A stretch of DNA of 34,712 bases from Prasinococcaceae sp. CCMP 1430 (lineage: Eukaryota > Prasinodermophyta > Palmophyllophyceae > Prasinococcales > Prasinococcaceae): assembly GCA_013416795.1 (NCBI GenBank), contig RQSC01000015.1, positions 428,543 to 463,254 on the forward strand, written 5' to 3'. The notes below the pieces were generated by a model. The model was not told where the DNA came from. It searched no databases and worked only from the letters and a program-made list of their open reading frames with translations. Shown piece by piece: positions 10,401-16,971 of this stretch; the first letter of the stretch is position 1; the number at the start of each line of letters is the position of its first letter. Both the position numbers and the translations under genes were made by a program.

Positions 10401-10818
10401 GCCGTTCCATCGCGGCCGTCTGTCGCGGAACTATCGCCGGGGACGGAGACGGGGCGCCGCTCCCACCGAGCGCGAAGAGCGCCTCGAGCTTGGCGTAGTC
10501 AACGGACACGGGCGAATTTGGGCGTGGGAGCGTTGCGAACGCGCCGCTGACCGACGCCGACGTCGCCCCTGTCCCAACCGCACTCCTGCACAGGGTGCCC
10601 GGCGCCATCGTAACGCCGGCGGGTGCCCCCCCCGCGAGCATGGCCAGCGCGTCCATCTCGCCGAGGCCGGCCATCCCGTCGCCCGCCCTGTGCTCCAACG
10701 CGCCCGTGGCCGCCGTGGCCGTGCCGCCAAACGCCGCAGCGGCGGAGGCATGCGCGCCAGCGGACGCGCGCGCGTGGACGACCGCGGGCGGCGACGCCGA
10801 CACCATTGCGGGAGCCAT
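7408..10818 (-). CDS. CFAP69: CFAP69-like armadillo-repeat flagellar protein
   Basis: This 1136-residue single-exon protein is mostly Ala/Leu-rich helical repeats of armadillo/HEAT type (about residues 100-880), for example YMGAELLWNLLDAAP and a NEGFVIMGLLAKGG segment. The C-terminal part has the order known from CFAP69: a helical stretch MRVYAVFVGFDDAELSYLAP, then RRGEVWQDIEAELEAEGV, then a charged coiled coil (about 1000-1085) rich in Lys, Arg and Glu. CFAP69 is a component of the central-pair apparatus of motile cilia, which fits a flagellated alga. The N-terminus (1-90) is low-complexity Ala/Gly. The start is the first ATG of the open frame. The last 40 residues are acidic and then Ala/Gly-rich. 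It converges on the SET-domain gene with 265 bases between stops. The assignment rests on domain order and motif resemblance; a generic armadillo-repeat protein is the alternative. Confidence 0.65.
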   Translation of the reverse strand: MAPAMVSASPPAVVHARASAGAHASAAAAFGGTATAATGALEHRAGDGMAGLGEMDALAMLAGGAPAGVTMAPGTLCRSAVGTGATSASVSGAFATLPRPNSPVSVDYAKLEALFALGGSGAPSPSPAIVPRQTAAMERLVRVHSREGFPVKELPSVTAVLSAALRAVRAGPERGGGALVRGVAGLANALGAAPFVRRSATDDLRHLPAVAELLTAMGEVFEGLESASVDELHALSPLLRACAGSVANIASGYGTRPPGGDSPTETAEALEASVVADGIAAAGPDARLYCTSQLAVCRSGIAAPLAGGLRAAVCGERARCVADGSLCETLVDALLQLSYHAPSARQAAAAGAVRAVAALINEAPDVSSSVVYMGAELLWNLLDAAPFARVEGRPDAVDAIGASAELDDSVCAAAVRLASGALLAQPGAGFRRRDKELRNEGFVIMGLLAKGGANSPRGMAVNANEDAADLDARRSATETTASATCAALRESGALRLALVAATAPEATLRANMLAEGDSLSEFYADLSSCCLTRDDDDLELKPLAWSLCTALARRDVACREAVATSLVPRVLVAYLSSDSPPARRCDGSLTPPQLAALAGDAALALCALAPHCTAEVLAAGAPAAAIRATAARAAEPGGGGSGMRLLGALAAIDDVALPLVDAGAVEVSLDIFAGGGSVGSGAGAPVAAPDTERRQAAQLVARLCRSPVRAAAADARARFRAAGGVSLLAAELTVLTGMDATLPSARALAAIDLVWAAVASERRSLARLVAGGGLTALLALLEAGAAEHAPLALACLADVLGYAPARELFHSWRSERTGRSAAHMVLALWEAEESVRGMRNDGGTLAGIDKPLAGDATLAVARPPAAIGVYGAAASTGSSSRPGSASRSAAGSPASGGAVGAFGIGASGAAAIAAAAGSVDLLMRVYAVFVGFDDAELSYLAPSQRATLVGVRAYAALRRGEVWQDIEAELEAEGVRATAPDRARLDTCIVDGHNAASSVAAEQASHLGEAEAAASAREATFYANKMLQQELEAKARVHKKNRMTLTLKERLETKLRRERMLNRSFRSQGAEEAYEESAAQAAEGDLREDDREASDESDLEAGGAEVPTAPSPTVLAETAAGGPLSGAAAEAAGSTQ

Positions 10819-12029
10819 GTCGACTCAGCCAGCGCGCCCGGTCACCGCTCGACAGACGGGCGCGGGCGCCCCGCGGGCGCCCGCCCACGCCGCGTTGGGC
10901 GTGCACGGGCGCGCAGCCCAGTGCAGCGCACCGACCCCCTCGCGCGAGGCGCTCGCCTCCCCACCCCCTCACCCCTCGCCTGCTCCCAATTCCCCCGCGC
11001 GCGCGAGGCGCGCGGGGGCTCGCGCGCGCTATGGCTCCCGCCTTCCGGTGCGTCCGTTCATCCCCTTCCCTCGCCGGTGGCCCTCCTTCAGCCCCACCCC
11101 ACGCCTCCGTCCCCTCCCGCCCCCACGCACCCCAGGCGTTTATCCCTCTGCCCCCCCCCCCTCGCGCTGGCGCGCGGGCGCGGACGCCTCGCCCGCGCCC
11201 GCGCCCGCACCACCAAACCAATTCAGGCGCCCGGCCGCGGCCGGTCGGTCGGTCACTACTCACTCATCGCACCGCTCGCTCGCCGGCCGCAAGCCAGGCC
11301 ACCCGGCCAGCCGGTCCATCCAGGGCAACGCCGCGCGCGCGCGCGCGCTCGGGGAACGCGCGCCGGTTCCCGTTCCGGCGCGCGCCACCACACCCAAACC
11401 GCGGAAGAACCCAGCACAAAATCCACCCAAAACATCATCACAACGCATCAAACGACAGAGTATGCACGCGCACACGCCCCCGTCATCCGCGCTTTTTGCA
11501 CGCCTCGTCAAAGAGCTCGCGTCGTCGTCCCTCATCACTCACCATCACGCGAAGCGCGTCGTGCGTGTGCTCCACATGACTACACCGTGGGTCAATGTGA
11601 TATTCATTCAGGTGGAATGTCACACCCATTTTGACACATCAACAGGCGTCGTGCGTCGTGCGTGTGCTTGTGCTCGCAACTGTACGTAGGTTTGGGTTGG
11701 ATGGGGTTTTGGGGGGTTGGAAAGTTTATTAGGGTTATGCTTTTTTGAGGGTCCGCAGCGGCGTCCGTTTTCGCGCGCGGCGCGGCGGCGGGGGGGCGCG
11801 GTGGGTGGCGCCGCCGGCGCCAGGCGGTGGCGGGGGGGGGTGTTGGAGGGCAGGGATCGGAGCGAGAGGAGGGGCGCGGTGCCCTTGCCGCTGCGCCCCG
11901 GGGCGCCTACGCGCCAGGCGCGCACGGCGCGGCGTGTGCCCCCCGGGGAGAAGGAGACTTGGGCAGTGGTGGTGGTGGTGGTGGTGTGTGTGTGTGGGGG
12001 GGGGGGATAGGGGGTGCTAATTAGCAGCG
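10819..12029. other. Divergent intergenic region between CFAP69-like gene and small acidic gene
   Basis: About 1.2 kb of very GC-rich sequence with pyrimidine-rich runs (a C-run at about 11153-11161), CG-dinucleotide runs near 11335-11350 and an AT-richer patch at 11395-11460. A short motif (CGTCGTGCGTG) occurs near 11560 and 11648. Long open frames here are compositional and show no protein-like features. It presumably holds both promoters; no core element is clear. Confidence 0.5.
11965..12006 (+). repeat. GGT/GT/G simple repeat before the small acidic gene
   Basis: A run of GGT triplets passes into GT dinucleotides and then a poly-G run, ending about 24 bases before the ATG at 12030. The G-rich strand could form quadruplex structure in the 5' UTR or promoter; that is inference. 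Confidence 0.85.
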
Positions 12030-12796
12030 ATGGGCAACGCCGCCGAGCCGGCGCCGCAGCGCGTCGGCGGCGCGGGCGACGCCAACGCGGACGACCGCGA
12101 GGTGCACTGGCGCGACGTGGCGACCAAGCGGGAGCAGGACCTGACCGAGGTCAGGGAGTTCGTGCCAAGGTGCGCGCGCGGCGCCGCTCCCGAGACCCCC
12201 GCCCCCATCCACCAACTTTTTCCCCTCGAACATTCGGCCCCTTTTCACCAAGGAAAAACAAAAAAAACGCCAGCTGGGGCGAAACGGACGCGCGCGCGCT
12301 GGGGCGGGGCCGGCACGCCGGATGCGCCCCCCCCCGCCGCGCGGGGTCCCGCCTCCGCGCGCCACGGAGCGGCCACGCATCAGAAAACGTTCAGATGTGC
12401 GCCCCGCCGCCGGTTGGGTGGGGCGGACGCACGTGCGGCGCGCGCTTGGGGACGGGATGGGGCACGCGCGAGCTCCGCAGCGCGGCGCGGCCCTCCCCAG
12501 TTTTTTTTTTTTTTGTGGCGCGCGTCTGTTCGCGCGGCACTCCCGCGGCTCCGCGGCGAGTGGCGGCCGCGCCGGGCGCCGTGCCACGCCGCTGGCCGCG
12601 TCGCGCCGACCCATGCCATCGCATCGATCGATCGCTGACGCCACCGGCCTCGATCCCCCCCCCCCACCCACCCCACACACACCACCACTTTCCCCATCGC
12701 CCTCCCTGCCCTGCTTCGCGCAACAGCGACGACGAATCCGAGTCGGACGTCGAGTATGAGGAGGAGGAGCCCGGCTGCCGTTGCGTCGTGCAATAG
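12030..12796 (+). CDS. Small acidic protein with N-terminal MGN and C-terminal CaaX box
   Basis: Two exons (12030-12169 and 12727-12796) with a 557-nt GT-AG intron in phase 2 give a 69-residue protein. Exon 1 starts MGNAAEPAP, a possible N-myristoylation signal (Gly2), followed by a charged helical segment (REVHWRDVATKREQDL). Exon 2 encodes a Ser/Asp/Glu cluster (SDDESESD, likely casein kinase 2 sites), a run of Glu, and ends GCRCVVQ. CVVQ is a CaaX box, and Gln in the last place favours farnesyl transfer; the second Cys could be palmitoylated. I recognise no family. Size and CaaX end recall G-protein gamma subunits, but the usual NPF-type motif is missing. It is probably a membrane-tethered acidic adaptor. 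The exon pairing is inferred from splice signals and phase. Confidence 0.55.
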
Positions 12797-13435
12797 GCCA
12801 TGCGATGCGGCGCAGGTGCGAGCGTCTCCGGAGGCGGGTGGCGAGGGCGGGGGACCCGGCGCTCCCCGCACGCACGGCGCTTGCAAAGTGGATGGGATGG
12901 GAGCGACGCCAGCGAGCACGCGTTTGCGGCCCGGGCTCGCGTGCCGACGCATGCGCCGCGCTGCAGCCGAGCGGCTCCGCTGCGCGCGGCGCGCTCCTGC
13001 GAGGCGCATGCCGACTCCCGCAGCGTGCGCTGCCCGACGCGGCGGCAGCGCGCGCTCGAAGCTCGCGGTTGGGACGCCGCCCATCTCGCGTCGTCGCGTG
13101 GGACTCAAAGACCTCTCGGCTGGCCATTGCCACGCCGGGACGAAAGTAATAATATCGCTTGGACGCGCTAACGGAGCGGCTCGCCGCTACCGCCAGCACG
13201 TGCGTGCGTGCGCGCGAGCGCAGCACGCGCCCGGACAGCGCCCGCCCGAACGTCGCGCGGGCGCACTGCGCTGGGGCGCCTGGGCATGCGCAGCCCAGGC
13301 ACATCGCGCACGTGTTGCGAAGTGCAAAGACGTGGCCGCAATGAAGCGGCCGGGCCGTCTCGCTGGACGCGCGCCTCGTGCGCGCGATTTGGCACGGGCC
13401 ACTCCTCGGCACTGACACACAAAGCTCTTGTTCGC
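12797..13435. other. Convergent intergenic region, no gene seen
   Basis: Between the stops of the small acidic gene and the kinase gene. It is GC-rich with an AT-rich island near 13143-13156. Open frames on both strands are Arg/Ala-rich composition artefacts. No repeat, RNA gene or conserved motif is apparent. Confidence 0.5.
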
Positions 13436-14824
13436 TTACATTCGCTGCCGCATGTCCTCCACGCCAAGCTTGAGCCACTCCGGCGCGTACGGCCCGAGCG
13501 TCTTGGCATTACGCATGAGCACTTGCTGCAGCTCGTACCACTCATCGGTCCCCGGCATCGCCGTGCGTGAGCCAGCCTGCATGAGCAGCGACGCGTCGCC
13601 GCCGGCCCCGCCGTGCACGAGTCCCTGCGTGTCCACGGCCGCCAGCGCCGCGCCGCCCAATGCCGTGAGCTGCTGCGCCTTTGACGTCTTGACGTACTCG
13701 AAGAAGGCCTTGACTTTGTTGCGGTACGCGGCCTTGGCAAGCTCGTCCGCGTCGAAGTCGATGTGTTCGTTGCAGTCGAGCACCAGCGCGGGGACGTTGT
13801 TCAGCAGGTCGGGAAGAGAGGCGTTGTCGTTCCCGAGGTACAGCACGCTGTCTGCGATGTCCGACGGCAGCCCGCTGTTGCCGGCGCCGAACCCAGCGCC
13901 GGGCGACACGGCGAGGCGCTCGTAGCCCTCGGGCACGCCGCCCGCGGGGAAGAGCACCTGCCTGCGCTCCCGCTCATTCCTCGAGTCCCTGAACCACTCC
14001 TCGTGCTTGTCGTGCAGCCCCTGCAGGTACTCGTGGCTGACTCCCGCCTCCTCGCTGCGGCCGCGGTTGGCCAGGCGCTGCAGGCACGTGTCGGGGTCGG
14101 CGCGGAGGTAGATGAAGGCGTCCGGAACCAGGCCCGGCATGGCCGACACCATCGGGTCGAACCACGAGTCGTAGAGCTCCAGTTCCATCTCGTTCATCCA
14201 TCGCGCCTCGTGCACGGCGCGAACGAAGACCATCCGGTCCGAGAAGACGCTGCGCTCGAGCAGGCGCAGCGGCTTGGCGCTGCTGGCGCGGCTCTTGCTT
14301 TCCTGCAGCGCGCGAGTCACGAAGACGTAGTTCTGAAAGGTGTACGCGTAGCGCTCGGGTTCGTCGTAGAAGGCGTCGAGCATGTTGAACTTGCCCGAGC
14401 CGAGCGCCTGCCAGCTCTCAACGGGCTCGGGCACAATCTGCACGAGCTCCTGCAGCTCCACCTCGTGCCCCTCGAAGATCTTCTTGAGGAAGGTCGTCTT
14501 GCCCACCGAGATGTTGCCCTCTACGGCGAACGTGATGCGATCGGCGGCGGAGATGCCAGCGGAGAGCGTCCCCGCCTTGTCGGCCTCCTCTGCCTTGGAG
14601 GCGATGTACTCGGCAATGTTTCTGCAGTGGGATTTGTGCACGATGCCCACGTCCTCCGTGAGGAAGGACACCATCGTCCTCGTGTTGGCGCCGATCGACG
14701 CGTCCGCGAAGCGCGCCTCGAGCGCTGCGATCGAATCCAGGCCCTTTGCCACCAGCAGGGCCTCGTTCTTAGCGCCAACGCCAGGGATCTTCTTCAGGTC
14801 GGTGGCGCCACTCGCGCCCCCCCT
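13436..14824 (-). CDS. Deoxynucleoside kinase with N-terminal helix-hairpin-helix module (5' end missing)
   Basis: This dCK/dGK-type deoxynucleoside kinase phosphorylates deoxynucleosides for the salvage pathway. Visible motifs, in order: P-loop EGNISVGKTT, substrate-side EPVESWQ, FQNYVFVTR, the ERS motif in LLERSVFSDR, and the Arg-rich lid NRGRSEE followed by HEYLQGLHDKHEEWF. A spacer of about 70 residues with Gly-rich sequence precedes the VLDCNEHIDF strand. Before the kinase lies a helix-hairpin-helix-like unit (LKKIPGVGAKNEALLVAKGL) and a conserved-looking DVGIVHKSHCRNIAEYI segment, so the protein is a fusion. No in-frame ATG precedes this unit; the start is lost in, or beyond, the assembly gap, or upstream of an intron with an acceptor near 14820-14830. 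The C-terminus adds about 70 residues after the kinase fold. Cytosolic, mitochondrial or plastid location cannot be told without the N-terminus. Confidence 0.85.
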   Translation of the reverse strand, partial: RGGASGATDLKKIPGVGAKNEALLVAKGLDSIAALEARFADASIGANTRTMVSFLTEDVGIVHKSHCRNIAEYIASKAEEADKAGTLSAGISAADRITFAVEGNISVGKTTFLKKIFEGHEVELQELVQIVPEPVESWQALGSGKFNMLDAFYDEPERYAYTFQNYVFVTRALQESKSRASSAKPLRLLERSVFSDRMVFVRAVHEARWMNEMELELYDSWFDPMVSAMPGLVPDAFIYLRADPDTCLQRLANRGRSEEAGVSHEYLQGLHDKHEEWFRDSRNERERRQVLFPAGGVPEGYERLAVSPGAGFGAGNSGLPSDIADSVLYLGNDNASLPDLLNNVPALVLDCNEHIDFDADELAKAAYRNKVKAFFEYVKTSKAQQLTALGGAALAAVDTQGLVHGGAGGDASLLMQAGSRTAMPGTDEWYELQQVLMRNAKTLGPYAPEWLKLGVEDMRQRM

Positions 14825-14895
14825 GCTACCACCCGCGCCCGCGGCCGCCCGTGCGCACGCGCGCCGCCGTGTGTGCGTGTGCGCACGCGCGCGCG

Positions 14896-15287
14896 NNNNN
14901 NNNNNNNNNNNNNNNNNNNNNNNNNNNNNNNNNNNNNNNNNNNNNNNNNNNNNNNNNNNNNNNNNNNNNNNNNNNNNNNNNNNNNNNNNNNNNNNNNNNN
15001 NNNNNNNNNNNNNNNNNNNNNNNNNNNNNNNNNNNNNNNNNNNNNNNNNNNNNNNNNNNNNNNNNNNNNNNNNNNNNNNNNNNNNNNNNNNNNNNNNNNN
15101 NNNNNNNNNNNNNNNNNNNNNNNNNNNNNNNNNNNNNNNNNNNNNNNNNNNNNNNNNNNNNNNNNNNNNNNNNNNNNNNNNNNNNNNNNNNNNNNNNNNN
15201 NNNNNNNNNNNNNNNNNNNNNNNNNNNNNNNNNNNNNNNNNNNNNNNNNNNNNNNNNNNNNNNNNNNNNNNNNNNNNNNNNNNNNNN
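14896..15287. other. Assembly gap (392 N)
   Basis: Unknown bases flanked by CG-dinucleotide and GT-rich simple sequence on the left and CG-rich sequence on the right. It probably hides the 5' end of the kinase gene. The flanking composition explains why assembly failed. Confidence 0.99.
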
Positions 15288-15356
15288 GCTGCGGGTCCGT
15301 TCCGGGCCCGGGCGCCGCCGCCGCGCGCGCGCTCGCTCGCGCGCGCGCGCGCAGAT

Positions 15357-15375
15357 TTTTTCACGCCGTGAAAAA
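15357..15375. repeat. Inverted repeat TTTTTCAC-GCC-GTGAAAAA
   Basis: Perfect 8-base arms around a 3-base loop. The right arm (GTGAAAAA) recurs, sometimes altered, in each unit of the A-rich tandem repeat that follows. Confidence 0.8.
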
Positions 15376-15526
15376 GCGCCGCAGCGAACCCGCGGCATCC
15401 GCGCGGCGCCCGAAGGCTCGAATGACACGCGCGCAAATTGGAACCCGTATAGAAGAAATGGATTCAACACGCTGGATTCCATACGGAGGGCGCTCCCAGC
15501 CCCCCCCGGGCCCGCCGTCAACCGCA

Positions 15527-15796
15527 CGACCCCGCCGAATAAAAAAAAAGAAAACGCGCGTAAAATAAAAGAAAAAGAAAAAAAGAAAAAAGAAAAAGAA
15601 AAAAGGGGTGAAAAACCGCTCGACCCCGCCGAATAACAAAGAAGAAAACGCACGCAAAAAAAGAATGAAAAAGAAAAAAGAAAAAGGGCGTGAATAACGC
15701 TCGATCCCCGCCGAACGAAAGGAAGAGAGCGCACGCGAAAATAAAAAACAGAAAAAGAAAAAGAAAACAAGAGGGGGTGAAAATCCGACCGTTCGC
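15527..15796 (+). repeat. Three-copy degenerate tandem repeat, A/G-rich
   Basis: Units start near 15527, 15621 and 15702 (94, 81 and about 95 bases). Each has a CGACCCCGCCGAA-like head, a long run of AAAAG/GAAAA purines, and a GGGGTGAAAAACCGCT-like tail. The purine bias is strongly strand-asymmetric. No coding potential is seen. It may be part of a promoter or a minisatellite. Confidence 0.7.
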
Positions 15797-15944
15797 TCGT
15801 GCGCGCAGGGCGGGGCCGCGGCGCCCCCCCCCCCCTTTTCATTCGGTGGGACGTCGAACCTTTTTCTCTTTTTTTTTCACATGTAAGTTTGACACATAAG
15901 AAACAGTCCAATTCCTCCCTTTTGTCTTTCTCTACCTCTTAAAA

Positions 15945-15971
15945 TCTAGTTTTTGACAAGTTCGTCAACAT
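15945..15971 (+). repeat. Dispersed palindromic motif, copy 1
   Basis: TCTAGTTTTTGAC, then a 6-base spacer, then GTCAACAT; the palindromic core is TTGAC-N6-GTCAA. Same orientation as the copy at 16153-16178. Confidence 0.7.
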
Positions 15972-16152
15972 CGACATTCAGGGGGCGGCGGCGGCTAGGG
16001 GTGGGCGCGTGTGAGGGCGCCCGATGGTTAGGGGGGCGCCATGGATGTTGGGAGAGCGCCTGCAATGCTCGTGGGACAGCCCATGTTTGCATGGGTGCCG
16101 CCAGGCGCTACACGGCGCCGCGGTGTTGTGGACCCAGAACTGTGCATCGAAA

Positions 16153-16836
16153 TCTAATTTTTGACAGTTTGTCAACATGGTGGGCAGATGCCGGCGGCGG
16201 CGCCCATTTATCGCCCCCCCGGCCCGTTTGAGCGGCGACAGAGCCACTGTGGGGGGTTGGGAGGACGCCGCACGCGCGGGCCAGACTTGGGGGTGGGAGG
16301 GGGGGCGCTGCGCCGCGCTTGAAAAGTAAGTATCACTCGCCTCCCAAAACGCGCCCCAAAACAAATGTTTTACAGTTTGTGAACCCAGCATGCCCGTATC
16401 AAAATACATTCAAATAGTAAAGTCAAAATGCATGTGGAAGAAAAATTTTGTTGGTAGGGACCCCTCTGTGGGCACGCGGGCGCGGCAGCACCAGCCCCCC
16501 CTGTGCCCAGGGACTGCGCCGGGGGGCGATACGCACCTCAGGGGCGTAGAACTGAGGCGCTCGCCGTGCCCTGGAAGGCGCCATGCCGCCCCCCCGAGGG
16601 GTGCAGCCCCTATGTTGACAAACTGCGCGTGCGCAAAATGGCGCCGCGGCATGGACCTCCAATTTTTCGCGCTGTCGCAGCTGCGGCGTGACTTGGCCGG
16701 CAGCGGCACCGATTAGTGCGCCGGAAAGCTCTGCTCGAGCGCTGCGCATTGAGCCTATTTTCGGGTCCGCATGAGGCCGACCGGGCGGGTGTCCGGGCCA
16801 GTAAGGGTTGATGTTGACAAAGTGTCAAATTTTAGA
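16153..16836. repeat. Segment bounded by inverted copies of the palindromic motif (possible non-autonomous element)
   Basis: The left end (16153-16178) reads TCTAATTTTTGACAG then TTTGTCAACAT. The right end (16811-16836) reads the reverse complement with few changes. Each contains a perfect TTGACA-N3-TGTCAA palindrome (16161-16175, 16814-16828). A decayed copy lies at 16369-16383 and a half-copy in reverse orientation at 16615-16625. The interior (684 bases in all) has no convincing gene. The layout suits a small inverted-repeat transposable element, or a cluster of binding sites for a dimeric factor. No clear target duplication is visible. Confidence 0.45.
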
Positions 16837-16903
16837 TGGGTGTCAAAAATTAGATTTTAACAGGTAGTGCTCTTTTTTTGTTGCGGGTCCATTTTTTGCG
16901 ACA

Positions 16904-16940
16904 TTTTGGCGCCATTTGAAGGGTTTCAAAAAAATATAAG
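16904..16940 (+). promoter_or_regulatory. Core promoter of the coiled-coil gene: E2F-like site and TATA-like box
   Basis: TTTTGGCGCCA at 16904-16914 contains TTTGGCGC, matching the E2F/DP consensus (TTTSSCGC). ATATAAG at 16934-16940 lies about 32 bases before the ATG at 16972, so a TATA-driven transcript would have a very short leader. Assignment is by motif only. Confidence 0.45.
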
Positions 16941-16971
16941 CGGGGCGGCAGAGCGAGGGCGCGGGGGAAAC

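Noticed and set aside
11717-12024. Gly-rich short frames over the GGT/GT repeat
   Set aside because: Translation of simple repeats; no supporting context.
12797-13415. Open frames of up to 219 codons in the convergent intergenic region
   Set aside because: Arg/Ala-rich, overlapping in several frames, without motifs; expected by chance at this GC content.
13763-15568. Long frames crossing the N gap
   Set aside because: They exist only because unknown bases are read as open. The plus-strand one is antisense to the kinase.
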